Notes: generated by a model from the letters alone, not told the origin. A stretch of DNA of 64,000 nt from Hanleya hanleyi (GCA_036873755.1 JAVTVY010045524.1:124001-188000); one strand, 5' to 3'; shown: positions 11,901 through 22,724, numbered from the stretch's first letter. Translations and numbers: made by a program.

Positions 11901-14900
11901 TATATGTATACGCCATATGCAGGTCCCACTGGAATATTACTATCCAGAAAGGGATAGTTTACGATGTCGAAATTGTAATCATCTCTTTTGTCATAAAGTC
12001 GACGAGAGAGAAGCGAGATATGTATACGCCATATGCAGGTCCCACTGGAATATTACTATCCAGAAAGGGATAGTTTACGATGTCGAAATTGTAATCATCT
12101 CTTTTGTCATAAAGTCGACGAGAGAGAAGCGAGATATGTATACGCCATATGTAGGTCCCACTGGAATATTAGTATCCAGAAAGGGATAGTTTACGATGTC
12201 GAAATTGTAATCATCTCTTTTGTCATCAAGTCGACGAGAGAGAAGCGAGATATGTATACGCCATATGCAGGTCCCACTGGAATATTACTATCCAGAAAGG
12301 GATAGTTTACGATGTCGAAATTGTAATCATCTCTTTTGTCATAAAGTCGACGAGAGAGAAGCGAGATATGTATACGCCATATGCAGGTCCCACTGGAATA
12401 TTACTATCCAGAAAGGGATAGTTTACGATGTCGAAATTGTAATCATCTCTTTTGTCATAAAGTCGACGAGAGAGAAGCGAGATATGTATACGCCATATGC
12501 AGGTCCCACTGGAATATTACTATCCAGAAAGGGATAGTTTACGATGTCGAAATTGTAATCATCTCTTTTGTCATAAAGTCGACGAGAGAGAAGCGAGATA
12601 TGTATACGCCATATGCAGGTCCCGCTGGAATATTACTATCCAGAAAGGGATAGTTTACGATGTCGAAATTGTAATCATCTCTTTTGTCATAAAGTCGACG
12701 AGAGAGAAGCGATATATGTATACGCCATATGTAGGTCCCACTGGAATATTACTATCCAGAAAGGGACAGTTTACGATGTCGAAATTGTAATCATCTCTTT
12801 TGTCATAAAGTCGACGAGAGAGAAGCGAGATATGTATACGCCATATGCAGGTCCCACAATCATCTCTTTTGTCATAAAGTCGACGAGAGAGAAGCGAGAT
12901 ATGTATACGCCATATGCAGGTCCCACTGGAATATTACTATCCAGAAAGGGATAGTTTACGATGTCGAAATTGTAATCATCTCTTTTGTCATAAAGTCGAC
13001 GAGAGAGAAGCGAGATATGTATACGCGATATGCAGGTCCCACTGGAATATTACTATCCAGAAAGGGATAGTTTACGATGCCGAAATTGTAATCATCTCTT
13101 TTGTCATAAAGTCGACGAGAGAGAAGCGAGATATGTATACGCCATATGCAGGTCCCACTGGAATATTACTATCCAGAAAGGGATAGTTTACGATGTCGAA
13201 ATTGTAATCATCTCTTTTGTCATAAAGTCGACGAGAGAGAAGCGAGATATGTATACGCCATATGCAGGTCCCACTGGAATATTACTATCCAGAAAGGGAT
13301 AGTTTACGATGTCGAAATTGTAATCATCTCTTTTGTCATAAAGTCGACGAGAGAGAAGCGAGATATGTATACGCCATATGCAGGTCCCACTGGAATATTA
13401 CTATCCAGAAAGGGATAGTTTACGATGTCGAAATTGTAATCATCTCTTTTGTCATAAAGTCGACGAGAGAGAAGCGAGATATGTATACGCCATATGCAGG
13501 TCCCACTGGAATATTACTATCCAGAAAGGGATAGTTTACGATGTCGAAATTGTAATCATCTCTTTTGTCATAAAGTCGACGAGAGAGAAGCGAGATATGT
13601 ATACGCCATATGCAGGTCCCACTGGAATATTACTATCCAGAAAGGGATAGTTTACGATGTCGAAATTGTAATCATCTCTTTTGTCATAAAGTCGACGAGA
13701 GAGAAGCGAGATATGTATACGCCATATGCAGGTCCCACTGGAATATTACTATCCAGAAAGGGATAGTTTACGATGTCGAAATTGTAATCATCTCTTTTGT
13801 CATAAAGTCGACGAGAGAGAAGCGAGATATGTATACGCCATATGCAGGTCCCACTGGAATATTACTATCCAGAAAGGGATAGTTTACGATGTCGAAATTG
13901 TAATCATCTCTTTTGTCATAAAGTCGACGAGAGAGAAGCGAGATATGTATACGCCATATGCAGGTCCCACTGGAATATTACTATCCAGAAAGGGATGACG
14001 ATGTCGAAATTGTAGTCATAGTCGAGATATGTATACGCCATATGCAGGTCCCACTGGAATATTACTATCCAGAAAGGGATAGTTTACGATGTCGAAATTG
14101 TAATCATCTCTTTTGTCATAAAGTCGACGAGAGAGAAGCGAGATATGTATACGCCATATGCAGGTCCCACTGGAATATTACTATCCAGAAAGGGATAGTT
14201 TACGATGTCGAAATTGTAATCATCTCTTTTGTCATAAAGTCGACGAGAGAGAAGCGAGATATGTATACGCCATATGCAGGTCCCACTGGAATATTACTAT
14301 CCAGAAAGGGATAGTTTACGATGTCGAAATTGTAATCATCTCTTTTGTCATAAAGTCGACGAGAGAGAAGCGAGATATGTATACGCCATATGCAGGTCCC
14401 ACTGGAATATTACTATCCAGAAAGGGATAGTTTACGATGTCGAAATTGTAATCATCTCTTTTGTCATAAAGTCGACGAGAGAGAAGCGAGATATGTATAC
14501 GCCATATGCAGGTCCCACTGGAATATTACTATCCAGAAAGGGATAGTTTACGATGTCGAAATTGTAATCATCTCTTTTGTCATAAAGTCGACGAGAGAGA
14601 AGCGAGATATGTATACGCCATATGCAGGTCCCACTGGAATATTACTATCCAGAAAGGGATAGTTTACGATGTCGAAATTGTAATCATCTCTTTTGTCATA
14701 AAGTCGACGAGAGAGAAGCGAGATATGTATACGCCATATGCAGGTCCCACTGGAATATTACTATCCAGAAAGGGATAGTTTACGATGTCGAAATTGTAAT
14801 CATCTCTTTTGTCATAAAGTCGACGAGAGAGAAGCGAGATATGTATACGCCATATGCAGGTCCCACTGGAATATTACTATCCAGAAAGGGATAGTTTACG

Positions 14901-15759
14901 ATGTCGAAATTGTAATCATCTCTTTTGTCATAAAGTCGACGAGAGAGAAGCGAGATATGTATACGCCATATGCAGGTCCCACTGGAATATTACTATCCAG
15001 AAAGGGATAGTTTACGATGTAGAAATTGTAATCATCTCTTTTGTCATAAAGTCGACGAGAGAGAAGCGAGATATGTATACGCCATATGCAGGTCCCACTG
15101 GAATATTACTATCCAGAAAGGGATAGTTTACGATGTCGAAATTGTAATCATCTCTTTTGTCATAAAGTCGACGAGAGAGAAGCGAGATATGTATACGCCA
15201 TATGCAGGTCCCACTGGAATATTACTATCCAGAAAGGGATAGTTTACGATGTCGAAATTGTAATCATCTCTTTTGTCATAAATTCGACGAGAGAGAAGCG
15301 AGATATGTATACGCGATATGCAGGTCCCACTGGAATATTACTATACAGAAAGGGATAGTTTACGATGTCGAAATTGTAATCATCTCTTTCGTCATCAAGT
15401 CGACGAGAGAGAAGCGAGATATGTATACGCCATATGCAGGTCCCACTGGAATATTACTATCCAGAAAGGGATAGTTTACGGTGTCGAAATTGTAATCATC
15501 TCTTTTGTCATAAAGTCGACGAGAGAGAAGCGAGATATGTATACGCCATATGCAGGTCCCACTGGAATATTACTATCCAGAAAGGGATAGTTTACGATGT
15601 CGAAATTGTAATCATCTCTTATGTCATAAAGTCGACGAGAAAGAAGCGAGATATGTATACGCCATATGCAGGTCCCACTGGAATATTACTATCCAGAAAG
15701 GGATAGTTTACGATGTCGAAATTGTAATCATCTCTTTTGTCATAAAGTCGACGAGAGAG
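8911..15759 (-). mobile_element. Penelope-like element copy 3: 3' region plus expanded RT repeat array
   Basis: Starts with the same 3' end (AATTACAAGCGTCTAG) and 3' UTR as copies 1 and 2, then the RT C-terminus up to about 9508. From there the RT segment encoding DDYNFDIVNYPFLDSNIPV and GPAYGVYISR is tandemly reiterated to 15759, where the array ends directly against the Polinton capsid gene. It lies in tandem with, and 5' of, the full-length copy. Confidence 0.88.
9509..15759. repeat. 116-bp tandem array (about 55 units) born from PLE reverse-transcriptase coding sequence
   Basis: Each unit runs from AGCGAGATATGTATACGCC to GTCGACGAGAGAGA. The single-copy ancestor is visible at 4919-5035 and 6110-6228 inside the other PLE copies. 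I count about 55 units. Most are 116 bp; shortened ones lie near 10371 (about 71 bp), 12845 (about 69 bp) and 14010 (about 84 bp), and two lack 2 bp near 10944 and 11406. Because 116 is not a multiple of three, the RT frame is not maintained and the array is not a protein repeat. Units from about 13000 to 15000 are almost identical. The left part is more variable. Confidence 0.97.
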
Positions 15760-16525
15760 CAATGGATGCGACCACCATTGCCAATACCGGGTTCGGCCAT
15801 CGCAGACAGTTTACAGCCGGTAGCGGGTCCGTGGATATGATGGGACGACTGCACGCCGATCTGTTCCTGCAAGACCGCTACATGATGAACGGCGTATCCA
15901 TCAAGATCAAGTTGATTCGTTCCCCACCCACTTTCGCTTTGATGGCCGGTGGAGATCATCATAGAAGATGCAGCCCTGTTTGTCCGTACGGTGGATTTGC
16001 AACAGGGGGTGTTGGTGAGTCACATGGAAGCCTTATCGAAAAAACCAGCCCTGTATCCCGTCCGACGCGTACAGACCAAGGTGTTCTCTGTGCCAGCAGG
16101 TACGATGATGGCCAATCGTGAAAATTTATTTCTAGGGGATCTACCTAAACGGCTTACCCTGGCGTGTGTCACCAATACCAGTTTCAATGGCCGTTACACG
16201 GCCGTTACAACCGAATTTTGGTAACCATCAGTATCTGCGGAGCTACCTGGACCTGTTTACAGCCACAGGACGAAACAATCAGGAGGAAGGAAATACCATC
16301 ACTCGACGAGACTTTGCCCGTGGGTACACTTTGTTCGCCTACGACCTCACCCCTACCTTGGAACACGATCATCAACTGGCCTTGCTCAAGAAAGGAAACT
16401 TACGGATGGAACTGCGTTTCTCGGTAGCTCTACCCCATACCATTAACGTGATTTGCTACGCCGAGTTTGATAACGTCATCACCGTGGATCAGCAAAGAAA
16501 CGTCCTGTGTGACTACGCCAGCTAG
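15760..16525 (+). pseudogene. Polinton major capsid protein (double jelly-roll), C-terminal half only, frameshifted
   Basis: Begins abruptly at the end of the 116-bp repeat array, so the N-terminal half is missing. Seen in three successive frames: a block with QFTAGSGSVDMMGRLHADLF and LQDRYMMNGVSIKIKLIRS, then a frameshift near 15950 into IIIEDAALFVRTV and ALYPVRRVQTKVFSVPAG, then a deletion/frameshift near 16205-16225 into FGNHQYLRSYLDLFTATG and FARGYTLFAYDLTP, ending NVLCDYAS. These are the signature blocks of the Polinton hexon-type capsid protein seen as F54H12.2-like proteins in animal genomes. It cannot make a capsid subunit. Confidence 0.9.
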
Positions 16526-16529
16526 AGTC

Positions 16530-16983
16530 ATGGATACAGCTCATCACCATACTCCAGCGGGATCCCCGGGTACCCTTTCGAGGTGTGTTTCTCACGCAAT
16601 GTCTTTCCCACCCCATCCACCCCTGCGGCCTACATTCTGAATACTGACCCTGGTACTCGACCGAGTGAACATTGGGTGGCTGTATACGTGGACGCCCGGG
16701 GTCAAGGAGAATACTTGCACCCGTGCATCCCGATTTGACCCAGTTCATGGACGAATCTACTACAGTGTGGCGTTGGAATACTAAAAGTTTACAAGGACCC
16801 TTGAGTAGTGTATGCGGACAGTACTGTGTGTTTTATCTCACTCACCGGAGTAGAGGACATTCTATGCAAACCATTGTACATATGTTTGATGATTATTTTC
16901 AAGCCGAATACCGTGATGTCTTAGTGTACGACTGGGCTGCCTCTCGTTTTAATGTGCATGCCCCATTTCTCTGGTTGTCTTAA
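16530..16983 (+). pseudogene. Polinton adenain-like cysteine protease, frameshifted
   Basis: The family processes virion proteins (C5/adenain fold). Five bases separate the capsid stop from this ATG at 16530. Seen: after a frameshift near 16565, the block YPFEVCFSRNVFPTP, AAYILNTDPGTRPSEHWVAVYVD with the candidate catalytic His in EHWVAVY, then a second frameshift near 16715-16735, then SSVCGQYCVFYL with the candidate nucleophile Cys. Length is close to the usual 150-200 residues. A polyadenylation signal AATAAA follows at 17019-17024. Broken in this copy. Confidence 0.88.
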
Positions 16984-17018
16984 ATGCGTTCTTATTGTTC
17001 TGACGTTCATTGATGTTC

Positions 17019-17024
17019 AATAAA
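17019..17024 (+). terminator. Polyadenylation signal downstream of the protease
   Basis: AATAAA 36 bp after the protease stop, in the intergenic space between convergent gene blocks. Confidence 0.5.
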
Positions 17025-17065
17025 AAATTCATGAAAACACAAGTGATGTTTTGACTTTTTTTATA

Positions 17066-17250
17066 TTCAGGCGAACAAGAAGGGTTAAAATATGTACAAA
17101 GAATGTGAACAGTTACAAAGAATGGGCAACACTGAATATTCAGGTGAACAAGAAGGGTTAAAATATGTACAAAGAATGTGAACAGTAGAGTTACAATTAG
17201 TTTCAGGCGAACAAGAATGGTTAAAATATGTACACATTAATGTGAACAAT
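17066..17250 (+). repeat. Three degenerate direct repeats of about 70 bp
   Basis: The words CAGGCGAACAAGAA, GGTTAAAATATGTAC and AATGTGAACA recur three times between the protease and polymerase genes, in the convergent intergenic region of the Polinton. No coding potential. Confidence 0.75.
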
Positions 17251-17261
17251 ACAGTTGGGCA

Positions 17262-17345
17262 ACACTGTCAGAGCGTCGGATTCGAACCCACGACCGGCAT
17301 TGCGCCAGCCCTGTTAACCGGCGGCCATTCCGACTGTTACAGGTG
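17262..17345 (-). other. tRNA-like sequence with Pol III box B
   Basis: Reverse-strand GGGTTCGAATCC is a canonical T-arm/box B, preceded by GGTTAAC and GGCTGGCGCAATGCC, which resemble parts of a tRNA Ser/Leu-type body or a tRNA-derived SINE head. I could not fold a full cloverleaf with a proper anticodon loop, so it is probably a tRNA-derived fragment and not a functional tRNA gene. Confidence 0.4.
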
Positions 17346-17394
17346 TATGTTAATTTTTTACAGTACTAGTTTAACTTATACTATCAAAAAAGTT

Positions 17395-20300
17395 TCACAA
17401 GTCCAGGTAGGTGGTACTGACTCCATCGGGAAGGACTTTCCGTTTCGGATAGAAAAATGTGAAGGCGTCTCGTTTCTGGATGTAGGTTCGCATCTGGTGG
17501 TCGACGACCCGGAATCCTCTGTTAGTGCCACTCACACTGGCTTGGCTTTGCAGCACGCACAGGTAGAGGGCTTTGTCGATGGCAGGGTCACGTCGGTTGA
17601 CGCCTTTACAACTAAACTTATTGTTTCCATCACCTCCGTAAAAATAGTACGTCTTGGACGACAGGGCGACCATGGCATCTCCACTCCACTCTAACTTGAA
17701 GAGACCCGACGTCCGCTTGTCGTACTGGTAATGCTCGCGTCGGGATAGCCACTGGTCCCGTTCCGCCTCATACTGCGCACGTATTTCAGGTTTGACGAGT
17801 GACTCCCAATCCGCGTTAGAGACGGCCATGTAGGCAGAGTCCGTATCCATCTCCATGAGTTGCCAGTCTGATGGGTTGAAATATACCGGCAATTGGAGCG
17901 GAAGGTTGTAACGAATGGTCTTCTTGGCTGAACTGACTTCATACGTATCATCATCGATGACGTCCACGGATCGAAACAGAGGCGAGTTGATCTTTTTGCG
18001 TGCTTGTTGGGTGGTGCAGATATTCACGTTGACATGCTTGTCTTGGTTGGTGACCGTTTTTCTATAGTAACCATTGCCCGTGAGTTTCCAGGATTCCCCG
18101 ATAATGGCCTGACCAGGATCTTTATCGCCTTTACGACGGGCAGATGTGACGATGTCGGCATGCCCCGCAAAACAGTCGTTCGGTACGTACTGAAGGACTT
18201 GGTACACTCGCGTCACTTCGAGGCCGTGGCTCATGTACCACTGTAGCAGAGGGGTACCCAGCAAGATTTTTTCTCCCCACATGCTTCCGATCAGCATCCG
18301 ACGAGGCCGAGGCAGGCATTCGTGTTGCTCAGCATAAGCGCCCATGGTGTCTCCAATGTCATCCCGACTCACCAGCGTGTTTTTAAAGATGGGTGGGCAC
18401 TGGGCGAATAGTGGCTTGAGGTTGTCTGGAACATGCAGATCGCATTCTACAAACCCGTAGAGGTCCCCGGAACGAACGGCGTCGAGAAGCTGTGGCTGGG
18501 TGAGGAGTCGTCGGCGACTGAGAGGGTACTCTCGCGCTTTAAGGAAGCGACGTAAGTATGGGAGGGCCTGGCACATGGTGTGAAATTCACACTCCCACAT
18601 TTCGATGGTACCCCATCTCTTTCACGTAATCCCCGTTCTCCACCACTTCTGCCCGTAGATCTTCCGCCGATTTTCCACGTCGTTCGTTGAAGTGGCCAGC
18701 GCTGGAATGTCATTGGTGGCCGTGCCAGTAACACCCGTAAAATTGGAATACGGTGGGTTTATTGTGGAGTATAGCAAACCCATCGACGGGGAGTCGACGG
18801 TCTCCTATCCGCTTCTCTGTGGCGTTGGTTTGGTGTCGTATAGAAATTCCCCGTCGATCGGCTTCCCAGTCCAACCACTGGTCAGCCAGATGCTTGTACG
18901 GTGTACGTTCAGGTCGGAAATGCTGGCCTTCCGCCAACCAGCGTGTATAATGCCCACTGGGCATAAGTTGGGCGAGAGACCACAGATACAGGGCATTGGC
19001 GTCAAATCCGATGATTTTGGCACAGGGTTTCCCACCTGGAAGGGTGGTGACGTCCTTCTCGTGATAACGGTGGGAAATAAGGCTAGGTCCGCCGACGATA
19101 TTCTGCTTCAAACAATCATACATATCCGCGTCTTTTTGTTGTATGGGTGGTACGTGGAACAATCTTGAAAAAGATGGCTAAGCGCGAGACCCGGTAAACT
19201 CAAGCACTCTTTGAATATGTCCACGCGCAATTGATCCCGAAAGAGTTGGGCCATTTTCTCGGCCGCTTCGAGGAATGGATACACCAGGAAATCACGCAAG
19301 GTTTGCATATGTTGGTCGTTCCATACTTGCTGTAGTTCCCGGTACGTGTCTTCCGGACATTCCACTTGCTTCAGATCGTCGAAGAAAGCGTCCCGGGGTG
19401 GTAACTGTGTTTCCTCCAAGCGGTCGAGCGTTGACATATAGGTGTAAGGGAACCTCCCTTTGGTTTGTGCACAGTCATAGGCCTTTATCCACTGATCGTA
19501 GCTGTGATTTGGAGCTAAGTAGTTGCGTACATCCAGGAAATGGAGTGATGTGGTGGTGAGAGCCATGTGGTTGTTGATCTTTTTGATGACGGACTTGATG
19601 GTATCGGGCTGGGCCAAGTAAAGGTAGAGAAATTCCTTCACCATGTTCAAGTCGTATCGCCCCGAATTGAAGCCGAGCACAGGTAAATGGCCTAGGTATT
19701 GTAGGAACCGTAACTTCAGTTTTTCCGCATACGGCTTGGGTAAGGGTACAGCCTCCGCCTAAATGTCCTGCATCGCCGACTCCGACTCCGTCTCCGACTC
19801 TTCATCGTCGCTGAAGGACACACCAGGTGTAGGAATACGATCGTCGAGTTGGTCCAGCACGTCCTCGAACTTGGACACCAACAGTCCTGTACTGGCCGCA
19901 CTCACTGCCTCTAAATACTCCATCATCCGAGTAATCAACTCATGGGAGTCCCAAGTGGACACGAAACAGACAGGTGCAGCGTCATAGCCGGGTACGTTGC
20001 TGGAAATACTGACACTCAGGGGAATATGGCGCTGTGTCCACTGCGTTTTGGTTGAGAAAATGTCCATGGGTTCCAAAATGGCCTCGAAATCATAACACGC
20101 CCGGTAGGGAAAATAACGGTCCTCTAGTGGTATGACAATCCCCTCATCAGCCAGGTCTTCGAAAATAGTAAGCGTGTTATGGTACACTCCACGAGGAAAT
20201 TTGCGTTTCACAGCGTTGTCACAAATCTTCTCGTGCTGGTGTAAGTGGTATGAACGGTCAAACACCCGATGGCACTGAGAACAACTGTAGGATTGCGCGT

Positions 20301-21210
20301 ACAGGCTCATATCGTGGATCAGCGAAAAATGACTCACCCCTCCGTTGTCGAAGACATTGACTTTCATCGTAGAGACATACCGTTCTGTTGAGCGATGAAC
20401 CAATTCAGCCACAAATGTATCCTCCTCCTCCTTCGGTAGTAAACGGTACACAAAGATATTCACGTGGAACAGTGTTTCCACGACATCCAAATACTTCAAT
20501 GGGACTCCCCGGAACTGCCGCGGGTCAATATCTTGCGCCTCTAGATACTCTTTCCAATACAGTGTTGCATTTCTTTCACAATTCCGAGGATTACACTGGT
20601 CCAAATGAATGGCCAAACACCGAAACAGACATTTCCGGTCTTTGTGGGGCCCTTGGTTGCCTCCCACTAACGCATACAATCCGTTTCGATTGAGCAGCCA
20701 AGGCGGAAGAATAACAGGAGCGCCGATGGGGTGATTTCTCATTTTCGTGACGAAAAATGTGACGTTCGTGACCATTTCTACAGTCCATTTGGTGTTGGGA
20801 CGTTGCAACCGGGCCCATTCCAATGGATCCAACGTAGTCAGTTGGTCGATGAGTGGCTCCAAAGAAATAGCATCCGTGACCGTGAACGGCTGGTCAAACA
20901 CATAGGAATTATTACTGGGATAGAAATACCGCAGTTGGTCCGTCTCTTTGTGCCGTAAGATATACCCAAATGTGACATTCAATTTGAAGGCTGTCACCTG
21001 ATCTGTAAAAATGTTCTCGGCGTAAGTAGGAAGATGCGTGAGGTCCTTCAACCGAAAATTATACAAATCCAATAGACGACGGTGACGGTGGAAACAACAG
21101 CGTATCGTGGTCCAGTGACGGCGGTACAACGCACTCACACGCTCGTCTTCGGGTAAGACTTCAGCTGGCGGCGCTCCTGGATCCTCTGGAAAATCTTCTC
21201 CACGTCTCAT
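17395..21210 (-). pseudogene. Polinton protein-primed family B DNA polymerase, multiply broken
   Basis: Replicative polymerase of the element. Seen on the - strand: an N-terminal region of about 370 aa including a Cys/His cluster (CSQCHRVF...HLHQHEKIC) and an ExoI-type YDFEAI; a TAG at 19759-19761 in an otherwise continuous frame; an ExoII-like GFNSGRYDLN; a frameshift near 19135; motif A region GFDANALYLW; a TGA after YWHGHQ near 18710; another frameshift near 18605; motif B region KLTGNGYYRKT (Arg where Gly is usual after Tyr-Tyr); and motif C MDTDSAYM. The total of about 1,270 codons fits Polinton polymerases. It ends at 17395, convergent with the protease. A TATA box lies at 21356-21362. 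Confidence 0.93.
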
Positions 21211-21355
21211 GCTATCGGTCTGTCTTCAGGCTCCACTGGTAGACTGTTCACTCCTCGGGTAGACTGGTCACTCCTCAGGTAGGGTGGCTCAGGCTGGTCA
21301 GGTAGCTCCGATCGGCAGGGCAATGAATGAAGCAATTCCCTAAAAAAATTCCCTC

Positions 21356-21362
21356 TTTTATA
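21356..21362 (-). promoter_or_regulatory. TATA box upstream of the Polinton DNA polymerase
   Basis: TATAAAA on the - strand in GC-richer surroundings, about 145 bp before the polymerase ATG at 21210. It is the best core-promoter candidate for that gene. Inference from sequence alone. Confidence 0.45.
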
Positions 21363-21364
21363 CG

Positions 21365-21605
21365 TTTTTCCGTGACATTCGTGTGTTTTCGGCAAACTCC
21401 GTGTCTCTTCGGTCACCTCCGTGTCTTTTCGGGTGCCTCCGTGACTCTTCGGGCACCTCCGTGTCTCTCCGTGTCTCTTCGGTAAACTCCTTGACATCTT
21501 CGGCCACCTCCGGGTCTCTTCGGTGACCTCCGTAACAGCCTCGATAACCTCCGTGTCTCTTCGGGCACCTCCGTGACATCTTCGGCCGCCTCCGTGTCTT
21601 CCTCC
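21365..21605 (-). repeat. Degenerate short tandem repeat (about 12-18 bp) upstream of the polymerase
   Basis: The words CTTCGG and CCTCCGTG(T/A) alternate many times. Translated in one reverse frame this gives Glu/Thr/Arg-rich repeats, similar in flavour to the RRDTR repeats at the integrase N-terminus (620-680). Probably slippage-prone non-coding DNA. Confidence 0.7.
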
Positions 21606-21819
21606 GTAACTACCCGACTGTTCCCGTGTAAACTCGGGTGTACCCGGAACACACAGCTAAAGGATCCGGATATAAGTCCCCGGATGTAAACCACGGATGA
21701 ATAGGTCAGTACACGCATTCCTATCATTCAATATGACCTTGAACTATCACGTGATCTCCCCGTGATGGGAAAACCCCAAATACAGTACACGGATCCCATC
21801 AATGGTATTGCTAAAGGAC

Positions 21820-22274
21820 CCGGATATAGGTCAATCGAACGTGCAACAATGTTGCAATTCGGGGAGCCAGGTGTTTGGCACGTGACAACACCAAGCAGAC
21901 GACAGCGAAATTCTGGCGGGGAAAAACCCCACAGACAGTACATGGCCTGTCATGTTCCCATCTCACCGAACATACCCTTCGCACCTCACCGAAAAAACAC
22001 GAAGGTAAACGACATTGTAGGGAAAAACCCCACAGACAGGTCAGTACATGTCCTATCAGGTTCACAGGCCCCATTCACACAGACCGGAAGTGACGTCATA
22101 CCGCACGTGATGGGAAAAACCCTAACATGTCTAAACATGATCCAAGGTCAAAGACAAGATGAAAGGATACAGGTCAACTCAAGTGCACTCAATGACCTTT
22201 GACCTCTGTCACGTGATATGCAAATTTCTGAGGTCAAAGGTCAACCGGAGGGCTTTTGTCGTCTATATACCACT
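21820..22274 (-). repeat. Right terminal inverted repeat of the Polinton
   Basis: Longer partner of the left repeat. It contains a composite ETS-CRE motif CCGGAAGTGACGTCA (22084-22098), CACGTG boxes at 22104 and 22210, and DR1-type motifs at 22193-22205 and 22231-22243 (AGGTCAAAGGTCA). These resemble host promoter motifs. Binding is inference. Confidence 0.85.
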
Positions 22275-22280
22275 AGCGTC
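22275..22280. repeat. Right 6-bp target-site duplication of the Polinton (AGCGTC)
   Basis: Exact match to 92-97, directly after the right terminus, which ends ...TATACCACT. Confidence 0.93.
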
Positions 22281-22520
22281 TGGTCCGTCATTCATAATTC
22301 AGCCCTCGTCCATTAAAGAATATCCAAAGACCAATTCCATATTCCATATAACAGTACTAGCATCAAATAGAAAATATTCATAGTATACATAAACATAGGC
22401 TAGTTTCCTGCAAGAAAGAAGCGGTCAACAGTTTTCAAAGATGCCGACAAGACATCATGATGTTCCAAATATATCAAATCCGTATCGCTAATCAGTATTC
22501 TCAATCCATAATATTCGTTG
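22275..22520 (-). mobile_element. Penelope-like 3' region split from its tip by the Polinton
   Basis: Matches the 3' UTR of the PLE copies (CCGTCATTCATAATTCAGCC, AAACATAGGC, GCGGTCAACAGTTTTCAA, ATCCGTATCGCT...) with more divergence than the copies inside the Polinton, consistent with an older insertion. Confidence 0.85.
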
Positions 22521-22724
22521 TAAGTCGTAAATGTATTCTAATAGATTGTTTATTGTTATTAATTCACCATTATTCCATATATGGTCGTGACTATACATTC
22601 GGTCCATTTTAATTAGTCGTCTACTAAGAAGCTTTACAATTAAACGCAACATTAAATGAGCGTTGGTAATCGATGCCGGCATACTGAGAAGAAGTCTATA
22701 CTGACAAAATGCTATATAGACCAT
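22521..22724. other. Non-coding spacer between opposed PLE fragments
   Basis: AT-rich sequence between a - oriented and a + oriented PLE fragment. No supported gene. Confidence 0.5.

Larger units (their letters stand above)
98..22274. mobile_element. Polinton/Maverick (adintovirus-like) element, degraded, interrupted by Penelope-like insertions
   Basis: Seen: inverted termini begin AGCAGTATATAGACG at 98 and AGTGGTATATAGACG (reverse strand) at 22274, flanked on both sides by the 6-bp duplication AGCGTC (92-97 and 22275-22280). Gene content and layout are Polinton-like: integrase, ATPase, pX-like, penton-like, major capsid and protease on +, and protein-primed DNA polymerase B convergent on -. 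A 6-bp target duplication and AG-starting termini are known Polinton hallmarks. Without the PLE insertions about 11 kb of Polinton sequence remains. The end of the penton-like gene and the start of the capsid gene are missing. Integrase, ATPase, capsid, protease and polymerase all carry frameshifts or stops, so this copy is not autonomous. Confidence 0.95.

Noticed and set aside
9500..15706. Dozens of overlapping ~90-residue + strand frames starting MQVPLEYYYPERDS
   Set aside because: They are an antisense reading of the 116-bp RT-derived array. The period is not a multiple of three and each frame hits the same stop, so they are repeat artefacts.
9509..15759. CRISPR array
   Set aside because: Repeats are contiguous with no unique spacers, the unit derives from an RT gene, and the context is a eukaryotic retroelement.
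17242..17694. 150-aa + strand frame
   Set aside because: Overlaps the polymerase C-terminus on the opposite strand and contains the tRNA-like remnant. No family features.
21207..21727. Reverse-strand Glu/Thr/Arg-rich proteins upstream of the polymerase
   Set aside because: Low-complexity translation of a short degenerate tandem repeat in the polymerase 5' region.
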